64,000 nucleotides of DNA from Pseudalkalibacillus salsuginis (GCF_021646685.1 NZ_JAKJHW010000011.1:1-64000), one strand, 5' to 3'; positions 1 to 7,612 are shown, counted from the stretch's first letter. The notes: generated by a model from the letters alone, not told the origin. Program-made: numbers and translations.

Positions 1-99
1 TACGACCGTTTATTAAATTAAACTGCCACAGTCCCGTTGAATTCAGGGTTGCGGCAGCATAGGTGTTTTTTTCGTGTTCCATTCTACTGGGTCAGTTCA
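1..99 (+). mobile_element. IS3-family insertion sequence, 3' end (partial)
   Basis: The frame starting at base 3 reads as the end of an IS3-family OrfB transposase. It shows an RP..KLN..SPVEFR-type C-terminus and stops with TAG at 60-62. The next bases end in CTACTGGGTCAGTTCA (84-99), which resembles an IS3-type right terminal repeat. Everything before base 1 is outside the window, so the size of the element and whether it is intact are unknown. It abuts the interior of an ABC ATPase gene and probably inserted there. Confidence 0.65.
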
Positions 100-534
100 T
101 TAAGACGTATAGGCTTCATTTTTCAAACGTTTAATCTGATCTCTTCCTTATCTGCAATAGAAAATGTGGCACTACCGATGAAGCTTGCAGGAATCAGTCG
201 AAAAGAAGCGAATGAGAAAGCAAAGCAACTTCTGGGAAAAGTCAATTTATTGGACCGATTGGAACACATGCCTTCTAAGCTATCGGGCGGACAACGGCAA
301 AGAGTTTCCATTGCAAGAGCATTAGCTAATTATCCGGATCTCATTTTGGCAGATGAGCCGACTGGAAATCTTGACAGTGAAAACGGTAAACTCATTTTAG
401 ATCTGCTTGAAAAACTACATGCTGACGGACACACAATTTTAATGGTCACTCATGATCCCGAACTTTCCGAAAGGGCAAGTCGTGTTGTCTTTATCCGTGA
501 TGGTCAACTAAATGATTACCAACCAATAGAATAA
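100..534 (+). pseudogene. ABC transporter ATP-binding protein, 5' end removed by an IS
   Basis: The reading frame from about base 103 (RRIGFIFQ) matches the MacB/LolD-type ATPase family that energises small-molecule or peptide exporters. Q-loop (FIFQTFNL), signature (LSGGQRQRVSIARA), Walker B (LILADEPTGNLD) and H-loop (MVTHD) are all visible. The Walker A P-loop and about the first 85 residues are missing, because the IS3-type element ends exactly where that part should be. A start at base 37 would only fuse IS-derived residues to the remnant, so the product should not bind ATP properly. The missing 5' part may lie beyond the other end of the IS. A TetR gene follows after 22 bp and may once have been cotranscribed. 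Confidence 0.8.
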
Positions 535-556
535 TAATAGTTGAAAGGGTTTTATT

Positions 557-1156
557 ATGTCTCCAAGAAACGAAGAACAAAATAAACAATTAAGAGATGA
601 ACGTAGAGAACAGATTTTGCAGTCTGCTCTTAAGGTTTTTGCCAAACGTGGGTTCGCTGCTACTAAAATAAGTGATATTAAATCAGCAGCTGGTTTAAGC
701 CATGGTTTGGTTTATCATTATTTTAGTTCGAAAGATGAAATCTTTTCGACGCTCGTTGAAAGGGCATTAGAAGGATCAAAAATGGTTGTAGATTATGCCT
801 CACAACAAAAATTATCACCGTTAGGAAAAATAAAATGGATGACCGAAAAGATTTTAAAGGAAATGTCAGAAGACGGTGCTTACTACAACCTTATAACTAT
901 CCAAGCTTTTACTTCTGATGCAGTACCTGAACAAATTAAATCAATAATTAATGACAAATCACCCAATGCATTAGAAGGAATTTTACCGATTATTAAAGCT
1001 GGTCAAAAATCAGCAGAAATTGTACATAAAGATCCAGTTAAATTAGCTGCTTTATACTTTGCGGTAATTCAAGGGATTGCGATGCAACAGCTTCAAGGTA
1101 ATAAAATAATTCCAACACCTGATGTGGAACTTATTTTGAGAATCTTTAAAACATAA
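557..1156 (+). CDS. TetR/AcrR family transcriptional regulator
   Basis: This 199-residue protein has a typical N-terminal TetR helix-turn-helix. The pattern RREQILQSALKVFAKRGF is followed by KISDIKSAAGLSHGLVYHYF and SKDEIFSTLVE (about residues 16-70). The remainder is a helical ligand-binding and dimerisation domain of unknown specificity. The start ATG has an AAAGGG ribosome binding site. It lies 22 bp after the truncated ABC ATPase gene on the same strand. TetR regulators often control adjacent exporters, so the likely role was repression of that transporter; with the ATPase broken it may be an orphan. The length is normal for the family and the reading frame looks intact. Confidence 0.88.
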   Translation: MSPRNEEQNKQLRDERREQILQSALKVFAKRGFAATKISDIKSAAGLSHGLVYHYFSSKDEIFSTLVERALEGSKMVVDYASQQKLSPLGKIKWMTEKILKEMSEDGAYYNLITIQAFTSDAVPEQIKSIINDKSPNALEGILPIIKAGQKSAEIVHKDPVKLAALYFAVIQGIAMQQLQGNKIIPTPDVELILRIFKT

Positions 1157-1252
1157 TAAATCGATTGATAATGATGTTGGGTGGATAAAGATGAGAGAGG
1201 TTTGTCGCCATAATCAACATTGATCTACAACCACTTTACAGTTTTGCCGCCA

Positions 1253-1440
1253 TCAAAGGTATTGGGAAGCGATATTGAGTGCAATCTGGAATACAATACC
1301 AGGAAGGCCATTCGGACATACCTTAACATCCACTGCTTTACTACCCGTATGCGAGGCAATTCGAAGCTGCTGCACTACGCTGCTGCTAAATAGGTCACGG
1401 TATGCTGGTAGAACCTTGCTGTGGTAGCCAAGTTTTAGGC
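1253..1440 (-). pseudogene. Possible AraC-type regulator N-terminal fragment
   Basis: On the minus strand a short frame contains VLPAYRDLFSS and a stretch VKVCPNGLPGIVFQ. The latter resembles the PDG/PNG-type strand found in the N-terminal ligand domain of some AraC-family regulators. It ends at a stop near 1253, and no helix-turn-helix follows. It faces and abuts an IS1182-type transposase remnant. Recognition rests on one short motif, so this is a weak call; it could also be meaningless sequence. Confidence 0.25.
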
Positions 1441-1459
1441 AACAAATAATAACTTTGTT

Positions 1460-1763
1460 CCGTCTCTCTATAAATATTTTAATACTTTCGAAAAAGAGAA
1501 GACAAGCAAGCGGAATAAGGAAATCGGCCGTGTTGAGAACATGGAATATGATGAGGAACTCGATGAATTCATCTGTGCAAACCATAAAAGGTTGGCCTTT
1601 CAAGCTGAACGTAAGCGAACCTCAGAAAATGGATATGTTTCAGTCCAACGAACATATCGTTGTGTAGAATGTATCGGCTGCCCTTTCCAAGAAAAGTGTG
1701 CAAAGAGACGGGTTACGTCTCTTATACACCAAAATCCACTGAAAACCCTTCAAAATAAAAGAA
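1460..1763 (+). pseudogene. IS1182-type transposase fragment
   Basis: The plus frame reads YFNTFEKEKTSKRNKE, then VENMEYDEELDEFICAN, then a Cys-rich part CVECIGCPFQEKCAKR. This order (FE-K-spacer, Y/F-D-xxDxxxC, CxxCxxCPxxxxC) is typical of the region between catalytic segments in IS1182-family DDE transposases. The N-terminal half and the C-terminal catalytic part are absent, so this is a dead remnant. It ends next to a long hairpin that may be the original IS end. Confidence 0.7.
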
Positions 1764-1806
1764 GGCTGACCCTAACATCAATTTTCATCGATGTTTTGGG
1801 TCAGCC
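1764..1806. terminator. Long hairpin, IS end and/or bidirectional terminator
   Basis: GGCTGACCC (1764-1772) pairs with GGGTCAGCC (1798-1806), and the arms continue inward through an AACATC/GATGTT pairing. The hairpin sits at the end of the IS1182 remnant and just downstream of the converging DHFR-like gene, so it may serve as terminator for both. Confidence 0.55.
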
Positions 1807-1820
1807 CCGTACTTTAGTTT

Positions 1821-2399
1821 TTATTTTATAATCTCGTAATCCAGCCTCATTGCACCACTATTTTCATAAAGTTGAGTATTTAAGAGTTTTAAATCGGTCC
1901 TGGCTGTAATGTTATCAAGGTATCGCTCGCCGCTGCCAAGGATAACAGGATGGATAACTATGCTTATCTCATCCGCCAACCCCGCATTGATCAGACTCTG
2001 CACAAGGCGGGCACTCGACGTAACCAAGATGTCGCCTTGGATTAGATTTTTGAGCTTAGCAACATTCTGACTCAAGTCACCGGCAAGCAGGGAGATGGTG
2101 CTGCTATAATTCCCCCAGTGCACTTCCTGAATATTTATATTGCGAGTAGCTACATATTTGGGAGTATTGTTCATGGCATCAGCAAAATCTCCCTCCTGAA
2201 ACGGCCAAACTTGTGATAAGCCTTCATAGGTGACCCGGCCTATCAAGATGGCTTCGGCCTGCTGGACCATAGTCAGGATGTCCTTCATTGAATCCGTAAC
2301 GCCAGGCATAGCCCAGCTTGTCATATTGTTCTCGTCTCCACGCGGTCCTGTGAAAACACCATCCAATGTACTGTGTACCGATACAATAATTTTTCCCAT
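1821..2399 (-). CDS. Dihydrofolate reductase / RibD C-terminal domain family protein
   Basis: This 192-residue protein begins MGKIIVSVHSTLDGVFTGP, the usual opening of the RibD_C/DHFR-like fold (compare Bacillus YyaP and YwjB). It continues with AILIGRVTYEGLSQVWP, the nucleotide-contacting segment, and later ILVTSSARLVQSLI, the second half of the Rossmann-like sheet. Members are NADPH-dependent reductases of mostly unknown substrate; true folate or pyrimidine activity cannot be inferred. It appears monocistronic and ends at the hairpin at 1764-1806. The frame is complete, with no visible damage despite the IS debris on both sides. Confidence 0.8.
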   Translation of the reverse strand: MGKIIVSVHSTLDGVFTGPRGDENNMTSWAMPGVTDSMKDILTMVQQAEAILIGRVTYEGLSQVWPFQEGDFADAMNNTPKYVATRNINIQEVHWGNYSSTISLLAGDLSQNVAKLKNLIQGDILVTSSARLVQSLINAGLADEISIVIHPVILGSGERYLDNITARTDLKLLNTQLYENSGAMRLDYEIIK

Positions 2400-2472
2400 C
2401 TATCTATCCTCTTTTCATATTGAAATTTTAGATTTCATGTGATAAGGTTTCTTCAGTAATAGAGCTCTTGGA

Positions 2473-2503
2473 TTTTAAGTCGCGCTACATTCCCCAATGA
2501 CGT
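2473..2503 (+). repeat. 31-bp inverted repeat, left copy
   Basis: These 31 bases are the exact reverse complement of 3690-3720. The right copy belongs to the tail of an IS3-type remnant read on the minus strand. The two copies bracket the ArsR-SRPBCC cassette. Confidence 0.85.
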
Positions 2504-2554
2504 TGCGACATGTCTTCCGAGAGTTCTTTTTGTCGATATTAAGACTCTTTTGAA

Positions 2555-3061
2555 CTAATACATCGGCTCAATTGCTTCAGTAAGCTTGTCGAGCGATTGG
2601 TTCATCCCTATGATGGCATACTTCAGCATCTCACTATGCTGCATCCAGCCATACTCCGTGATTCTCAGCTCCGTTTGCGTGCCTCTTTCAAAAAATTCAA
2701 TAACAAATTCGATATTCACCGGAAAATCCGAGGGTAAACCCGCTTGTTCCGGGTCGAGGTAGTTACCGTCTTGATCGGACATGTACTGGTTAAATTCAAT
2801 TCTTTCCATCGGTTTAATCTTTTTATAAATACCAGCAGTATACGATTCTTGGCCGCCGTGACTGTCCGGTGCACGCATGCAAAACAGGAACTTCCCGCCT
2901 TCGCGAAAATCGATTTCGCAGAGCGGTGAAGTGTAGTGAGTGGGTCCCCACCATTTCATTACAAGTGATGGATTCGTCCACGCCTTCCATACCAATTCAA
3001 CAGGGAAATCGAAAATACGGGTAATAACAACCTCTTGCATGTTAGGATTAGGGACCATCAT
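2555..3061 (-). CDS. SRPBCC (AHSA1-like) domain protein
   Basis: This 168-residue protein has the START/AHSA1 pattern: an opening strand VVITRIFDFPVELVWKAWTNP, then VMKWWGP, CEIDFREGGKFLFCMRAPDS, YKKIKPMERIEF, and a final helix with GMNQSLDKLTEAI. Such proteins have a hydrophobic ligand-binding cavity; the ligand is unknown. Its start overlaps the end of the upstream ArsR gene by 14 bp, so the two are translationally coupled. Pairs of ArsR and AHSA1-like proteins are common in Bacillaceae and are usually self-regulated. A 31-bp internal piece (2849-2879) is repeated exactly at 3827-3857 inside IS debris. Confidence 0.85.
   Translation of the reverse strand: MMVPNPNMQEVVITRIFDFPVELVWKAWTNPSLVMKWWGPTHYTSPLCEIDFREGGKFLFCMRAPDSHGGQESYTAGIYKKIKPMERIEFNQYMSDQDGNYLDPEQAGLPSDFPVNIEFVIEFFERGTQTELRITEYGWMQHSEMLKYAIIGMNQSLDKLTEAIEPMY
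2849..2879 (+). repeat. 31-bp direct repeat, copy inside the SRPBCC gene
   Basis: The same 31 bases recur at 3827-3857 in the same orientation. Here they encode MRAPDSHGGQ of the SRPBCC protein, so this is the parental copy. Confidence 0.85.
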
Positions 3062-3449
3062 TAGTCTCCTTTCGCTCTTGATTTTGATTTTTTTCCATGT
3101 TTTCCATCTCAGTCCTCAAGACCGTATCCAAGGCATCTAGGCGTCTGCTCCACCTTTGCCTTACTTGTTTGGCCCATTCCTCAAACTGTACCATTATATC
3201 GGTGTTCAGCCGATAGATACGCTTCTGTCCTTGTTTCTCCACACTGATTAAATTGGCCTCTAGAAGTATTTTCAAATGTTGAGAGATTGCTTGAGGACTA
3301 ACGGAAAATTGCTTGTGAATCTCGGATGCGGTGCATTTGTCATGATCGGCAAGTATTTCCAATATTTTGCGACGTGTAGGATCAGCTAGCGCTGAAAATA
3401 TATCAAATATGTTCTCCTCCCTTCTATCTATTTTTGATGATTGTCTCAT
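3048..3449 (-). CDS. ArsR family transcriptional regulator
   Basis: This 133-residue protein has an ArsR winged helix: IFDIFSALADPTRRKILEIL, then CTASEIHKQFSVSPQAISQHLKILLEANLI, then a wing KQGQKRIYRL. No Cys pair of the metal-sensing ELCVC type is present, so it is not an obvious metal sensor. It is the first gene of a two-gene operon with the SRPBCC protein. A palindrome and a plausible promoter lie directly upstream, consistent with autoregulation. The C-terminal tail is long and charged. Confidence 0.88.
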   Translation of the reverse strand: MRQSSKIDRREENIFDIFSALADPTRRKILEILADHDKCTASEIHKQFSVSPQAISQHLKILLEANLISVEKQGQKRIYRLNTDIMVQFEEWAKQVRQRWSRRLDALDTVLRTEMENMEKNQNQERKETNDGP

Positions 3450-3458
3450 GTTGTTGTA

Positions 3459-3501
3459 TTAATCTATAGATAACACTAAACCAATTACTTTATAAAGTCA
3501 A
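3459..3501 (-). promoter_or_regulatory. Candidate promoter and operator of the ArsR-SRPBCC operon
   Basis: Read on the minus strand there is TTGACT (3496-3501), a 17-bp spacer and TAGTGT (3473-3478, a weak -10). An imperfect palindrome, TTATCTATAGATTAA on that strand (3459-3473), follows directly before the gene and is a likely ArsR operator. Confidence 0.4.
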
Positions 3502-3649
3502 TCCTTAAATAAATATTGTTCGAAACATGGTAGGAGATGCGTAATATTACGTGTGCAACAGATATTGCGGAATCAAAAAGAACCACTAATAAAGACACCG
3601 GTAACTAATCCCAGGTGTCTTTTGTGGTATAAAACACTTCATACCTATT

Positions 3650-3826
3650 CTAGAGTGACCCAATAAAATGAGACAGGAAAAAACACCACACGTCATTGGG
3701 GAATGTAGCGCGACTTAAAACTCACTATCATCCTCTGGTCCTTTCCCGTAAGTGTATTGCTTTCCTACTGGTTGAGATAAACGATGATGTTCGCCGTTTC
3801 GATACCACCTCATCCATGTCTTAATT
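3650..3826 (-). mobile_element. Internally deleted IS3-family remnant
   Basis: On the minus strand the frame reads KTWMRWYRNGEHHRLSQPV then GKQYTYGKGPE, a typical segment of IS3-family OrfA. It breaks off after DDSEF. The next bases look like the end of OrfB and a terminal repeat (TTATTGGGTCACTCTA around 3650-3665). Most of the element between these parts is gone. The segment is fused on its upstream side to a 31-bp piece of the SRPBCC gene. Confidence 0.6.
3690..3720 (-). repeat. 31-bp inverted repeat, right copy
   Basis: Exact reverse complement of 2473-2503. It lies at the OrfB-tail end of the IS3 remnant. Confidence 0.85.
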
Positions 3827-3857
3827 TTGGCCGCCGTGACTGTCCGGTGCACGCATG
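3827..3857 (+). repeat. 31-bp direct repeat, displaced copy of SRPBCC sequence
   Basis: Exact copy of 2849-2879. It is joined to the OrfA part of the IS3 remnant, where it does not belong by function. It marks a rearrangement junction. Confidence 0.85.
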
Positions 3858-4045
3858 AGATCTGTAAAAGTCTTTCTTATCGAGTTGGACACCGCATCGT
3901 AAAGGGCCCGAAATATATAATGACAGTCAGTTTTGTTAAAGAAGGTATTAATAGAAAATTGAGCGAATTTATACATAAAAATTGTAAATTATCGGGGGGG
4001 GATATAAAAAAATGAAAACATATTTGGAAGAAGGTAGCGAAAGAT

Positions 4046-4714
4046 GTGTATGCTTTTTTAGTGTGGGATGAATCTTGGAACTCATTTAATAACTGCTATT
4101 TGTTGCTCGATAACAACAATATTAATCTTATTGATTCAGGGAAGGAAGAACATTCTCACTTCCTGTTTTCCGCATTAAAGAAGAAAGGGATTTCCAATAG
4201 TGATATAACTCATTTTATAGCCACACACGGTCATAAAGACCATATTGGAGGAATTCAATTTTCAGGAGAAATAGAAGGCTATATACATAATCAAGATTTA
4301 GAATTAATTCCAGAAAATCTTAGAAACAAATTAAAGATGAGTCTTCCAGATAAAAGTTCAACTGTAAGTAATTTAGAATGCGTTCTCCTTGGACACCATA
4401 CTAAAGGTTCTGTTTTACTATATCAACGTGGGAGCAAAGTGTTATTTTGCGGAGACCATATCTGTTTTTTCGGAGAACAATTGAGCGGTAATGTTGTAGA
4501 TATAGGTGGATTGGAGAGGGAAAAATATAAGCAGTTTGTTTCTGATTGGTCTCAAAACGAGGAAATGAGAAAACAACACAATTTTAGTTTATTTATCGAA
4601 GGGTTAAAAAAAATTAACCAATACGATGTTGAATATTTATGTACGGGGCACGGCGTAGTTTTAAAAGGTAAAATAAATGAATTTATTTCTGATTTGCTTG
4701 AATTTGAACAGTAA
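4046..4714 (+). CDS. MBL-fold metallo-hydrolase, probably frameshifted at its N-terminus
   Basis: The 222-residue frame has the metallo-beta-lactamase signature THGHKDHIGG (zinc ligands HxHxDH), a later CGDH aspartate/histidine segment and a C-terminal CTGHG. The family hydrolyses ester, thioester or lactone bonds, or acts in redox chemistry; the substrate is unknown. The open frame begins with GTG at 4046, which has no good ribosome binding site. A run of seven G lies before ATG 4012, which encodes MKTYLEEGSER in another frame; skipping one T at 4045 joins this to VYAFLVWDE. The natural start is therefore probably 4012, and the gene may carry a one-base insertion. Confidence 0.75.
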   Translation: MYAFLVWDESWNSFNNCYLLLDNNNINLIDSGKEEHSHFLFSALKKKGISNSDITHFIATHGHKDHIGGIQFSGEIEGYIHNQDLELIPENLRNKLKMSLPDKSSTVSNLECVLLGHHTKGSVLLYQRGSKVLFCGDHICFFGEQLSGNVVDIGGLEREKYKQFVSDWSQNEEMRKQHNFSLFIEGLKKINQYDVEYLCTGHGVVLKGKINEFISDLLEFEQ

Positions 4715-4754
4715 AACAATAAGCCTTCTTCAATTAACGTGTGCTTTAGTTAAA

Positions 4755-4902
4755 AGGAATAATCAAACTTTATTATAAAAAATTGATATTTAATCAAAAA
4801 AACAGTAATTTTGAACAAACTTTTTTCAAAATTACTGTTTTTTATTTGCTGTTGTTTTAAGGGTTAAAGGAAGATCCTAATCAATCTTTATTTTAAATCT
4901 AC
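4755..4902 (+). repeat. 148-bp dispersed hairpin repeat, copy 1
   Basis: This segment aligns along its length with 37283-37430. Both begin with ATCAAACTTT.TTATAAAA, contain a central hairpin, and end with ATCAA.CTTTATTT followed by CTACA. Here the stem is 4799-4814 with 4826-4841, followed by T-rich sequence, so it may also terminate the MBL transcript. Confidence 0.6.
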
Positions 4903-4957
4903 AGGATTTGTTCACTTGCATTAATGTTGGTAACCGGAAAATGAGATAAATCCCCAA

Positions 4958-4997
4958 AAACGTGCTCTGGAGTCATAAATGACATCCAGGCACGTTT
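4958..4997 (+). terminator. Stem-loop, putative terminator
   Basis: AAACGTGC..TGGA pairs with TCCAGGCACGTTT around a GTCATAAATGAC loop region, followed by ATTATTTT. No gene directly upstream is intact, so it is probably left from a lost gene. Confidence 0.5.
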
Positions 4998-5114
4998 ATT
5001 ATTTTGTTGATCATAATAAACCTATATACAATACGTCTAGGTTAGGCGGGGATTTAAAGGTGTATATTGAATTCGAATCTTATTCCAGAAAGGGCCAGAT
5101 TGTAGAGGATTAAA

Positions 5115-5636
5115 CTGACGCCGACAGAGCGGGCGGTTTTCGTCCTCCGTAAGGCGCTGGGCTTCGATTATCCCGAAATAGCTGAACTGCTCGGCAAGCG
5201 AGAGGCGAATTGCCGCAAGCTGATGAGCAGGGCAAGAAGCAAGATGGGAATATCAGAAGAGGAGAAAGTCGCGGCTGAAGAGGTCGAACAGGAATGGGTT
5301 AGCCGGTTCCTCACATCCCTCAAGCAAGGTAACGTCGATCATCTGCAGTCTCTGCTGACCGAAGACGTCATGATCGTCTCCGACGGAGGTGGAAAAGTAA
5401 ATGCGATCAAACGTCCGGTACAAATGCGCGATAACGTGGCCCGATTGCTGCTAAAGGGCATAGAGCACTATTATCAGGGAAGTTTTCACTTGGAGGTTGC
5501 CCCTCTGAACGGTGAGACCGGTATAGCACTCCGTACGGGGGACGAAACCGTGGCCGCTATATTTATACAACTCCGACGTGGAAAGTTTGCCAGAATATAC
5601 ATCGTAAGTAACCCGGATAAGCTTACCTGGGTTTAG
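5115..5636 (+). pseudogene. ECF41-type sigma factor (SigJ-like), N-terminally truncated
   Basis: From 5115 the frame reads LTPTERAVFVLRKALGFDY, then PEIAELLGKREANCRKL and MSRARSKMG, which is sigma-70 region 4. It continues into a SnoaL-like C-terminal domain (FLTSLKQGNVDHLQSLLTED and onward to NPDKLTWV). This is the domain order of ECF41/SigJ sigma factors. Region 2, needed for -10 recognition and core binding, is absent and a stop codon lies just upstream in frame. An internal ATG at 5223 would give only the SnoaL part. The stretch is visibly richer in G+C than its neighbours, suggesting acquisition from another lineage before decay. Confidence 0.75.
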
Positions 5637-5718
5637 GTTGTCGACTGCAGATTTTCCCTAATGAAAAGGAACCCGTAAACTAAGATAAAAGCTTTTCAAG
5701 TCTCCTTTTAAGGTTAGA

Positions 5719-5838
5719 ATGACGAAAAATGAGATCATCGTCAGTGATCCCAGCTATCCGATTGAATGTACAATGGATTATGACCCCTGCAAAAAGTGGA
5801 GAATGGAAAGCTACAATAACTTAGTAGTTGGAACATAA
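5719..5838 (+). other. Short unassigned frame
   Basis: A 39-codon frame starts ATGACGAAAAATGAG and ends at TAA 5836-5838, directly before the methyltransferase remnant. It may be a scrap of another gene. No family is recognised. Confidence 0.2.
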
Positions 5839-5993
5839 TACTCACTGATTATTCGGAGGGTATGGTTGAGACAGTTCAAAAGAATTTAGAGGGGATACCT
5901 AACATCCAATACAGTCAATTCAACATTGAGGATATTCCTTATGAAGATAATAGTTTTGATATTATTATAGCTAATGTTGTTATCACGTTTAAA
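5838..5993 (+). pseudogene. Class I SAM-dependent methyltransferase fragment
   Basis: The frame reads ILTDYSEGMVETVQKNL, then FNIEDIPYEDNSFDIIIANV. This is the post-I (acidic D/E binding the SAM ribose), motif II and motif III stretch of class I methyltransferases. The glycine-rich motif I and the whole C-terminal half are missing. It is flanked by a terminator and unrelated sequence, so it is a decayed fragment. Confidence 0.65.
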
Positions 5994-6014
5994 GGCCTCA
6001 ATTGTTGAGTAAAT

Positions 6015-6056
6015 AAACCCAATTTCTCATGGGAAACACTGAGAGATTGGGTTTTT
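6015..6056 (+). terminator. Rho-independent terminator
   Basis: AAACCCAAT and TCTC pair with GAGA and ATTGGGTTT around a short loop, followed by a T run. It lies after the methyltransferase fragment and may also act on the converging DJ-1 gene. Confidence 0.65.
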
Positions 6057-6124
6057 AAATACTTTAATATCCATAGGGTCTGAAACCCTAATTTTGTCTT
6101 CAAGATATCTTTGGGGAACTTATT

Positions 6125-6676
6125 TTATTTTAGTAAATTAATAAATTCACGCATGAACCCAGGTAGATCTGGCCACGCATGTCCAGAAACAAGGTTTTGA
6201 TGTGTGTGTAATGTTTCATTAATATATGTAGCACCACATGCAGTCACATCAGGCTTACAAGCAATATATGCTGTATACTCCCGGCCTTTCATCAAATCCG
6301 GTACAATAGTAAGTACTTGTGCAGCATGACAGATAGCACCTACTGGCTTATTTTCCTCAAAGAAGTGGCGGACAATTTTCGGTAATGATTCCTCCAAGCG
6401 AATATATTCCGGTGCTCTTCCTCCAGGAATAATCAACCCGTCATATTGCGAGGGATTAACATTATCAAAAGCTACTTGAGAATCAATGCCATATGCAGGT
6501 TTTTCTACATATGTTTCCATTCCTTCTATAAAGTCGTGACTAACTGTTTGTAGTTTTTTTACAGAAGGTGAAGCAATCGTTACGTCAAACCCTTCTTCAA
6601 GACACCGATAATATGGATAAAAAATTTCAAGCGCCTCTACAGCATCCCCAGTAACAATCAGTACTTTTTTACTCAT
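6125..6676 (-). CDS. DJ-1/PfpI family protein
   Basis: The 183-residue product has the flavodoxin-like DJ-1/PfpI fold. It opens KKVLIVTGDAVEALE and contains GLIIPGGRAPEYIR and the nucleophile elbow GAICHAAQVL with its reactive cysteine; VSGHAWPDLP follows. Family members act as proteases, glyoxalase/deglycase-type enzymes or stress chaperones, and the precise role here is not determinable. I chose the ATG at 6674-6676 because GGAGG stands 8 bp upstream; longer upstream frames lack a site. It is monocistronic. Confidence 0.87.
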   Translation of the reverse strand: MSKKVLIVTGDAVEALEIFYPYYRCLEEGFDVTIASPSVKKLQTVSHDFIEGMETYVEKPAYGIDSQVAFDNVNPSQYDGLIIPGGRAPEYIRLEESLPKIVRHFFEENKPVGAICHAAQVLTIVPDLMKGREYTAYIACKPDVTACGATYINETLHTHQNLVSGHAWPDLPGFMREFINLLK

Positions 6677-6987
6677 GAACATAACCTCCATATAAAATAA
6701 TTTTAGTAGATAAAAAGTGTTTTTCTTTCCATATTGTTTTTTCATCTACTCAATTCAACATTTCTATACGATTTCCTTTAAAGGAACGCACCCATATGTT
6801 TGGAATTAAATAGTAAAAACATCGTTTATTCCTCATTAGGATAGGAAACCATTTATTTACAAAGTAACAACTGTCTTACATTTATCTAAAAGGTACACAA
6901 TGGTTGAATTAATGAGAACATTGTTTTAAGGTAACGGTTTTTATTAAAATTTTATTTACATTGATATCAACAAACGGCAGCTTCGTT

Positions 6988-7105
6988 AACCAGGGTGCTT
7001 GCGGTTTCTTTACACTTAAAGAAAGTATAAAATACTTTCTTCAGTATAAGTGCAACTATGACTCAGCCTACGCCTAAGGCTTGGCTTTGCCAAGTTTTCT
7101 TTATA
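6988..7105 (+). repeat. Intergenic repeat (AAGAAAGTATAAAA family), copy 1
   Basis: The segment holds AAAGAAAGTATAAAATACTTTCTT, then AAGTGCAACTATGACTCAGCC and GGCTTTGCCAAGTTTTC. Related order and wording recur near 58545-58650, and the opening motif also precedes the repeats at 41688 and 52519. It resembles intergenic repeats I know from Bacillaceae genomes. It separates the DJ-1 gene from the YdcZ locus. Confidence 0.5.
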
Positions 7106-7186
7106 ATTTAGGACATATGTCCTTCCCAGGTGAATTGGATATGTCTTTTAATAAGAGAGAAGTCTAAATCATTGGAGATAGTAGGC

Positions 7187-7612
7187 ATGAAAGGAAGTTT
7201 ATTTGCATTTCTAGGTGGAGCTTTTATTACATTACAGGGTGTGGCAAATTCACGGATTAGTCAAGATATAGGCACTTGGAAGACTGCAACGATTACCCAG
7301 TTGATCGGATTTTTGGCGGCTTTTCTCATCCTTTTGTTGATCAGGAACGGAAATTGGCGACAATTTAAGCAAGTGAAACCTTTATATTTAACGGGAGGGA
7401 CCTTTGGATCTATTGTTGTTTTTACTAATATTGTGGCCATTCAACATATCGGAGTCACCTTGACCATTGCAGCGTTATTGATTGCCCAACTTAGTCTAAC
7501 TTTTATAATTGATAGTAAGGGCTGGTTTGGAGGAGGGGAACAGAAGATGGAGCTGCCCCAGTTCATCGGTATAGGTATGATGGTAGTAGGTGTTTTAATA
7601 ATGAAATTCTAA
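7187..7612 (+). CDS. YdcZ-family (DUF606) small membrane transporter, first subunit
   Basis: This 141-residue membrane protein has about four to five helices: GSLFAFLGGAFITLQGVANS, a second with LIGFLAAFLILLL, GGTFGSIVVFTNIVAI, TIAALLIAQLSLTFIID and the final GIGMMVVGVLI. It belongs to the drug/metabolite transporter superfamily, in which short half-size members usually work as pairs. ATG 7187 has GGAG 10 bp upstream; an earlier in-frame codon lacks a site. A second member follows two genes later, so the two probably form a heterodimer under the Crp/Fnr regulator between them. The substrate is unknown. Confidence 0.85.
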   Translation: MKGSLFAFLGGAFITLQGVANSRISQDIGTWKTATITQLIGFLAAFLILLLIRNGNWRQFKQVKPLYLTGGTFGSIVVFTNIVAIQHIGVTLTIAALLIAQLSLTFIIDSKGWFGGGEQKMELPQFIGIGMMVVGVLIMKF

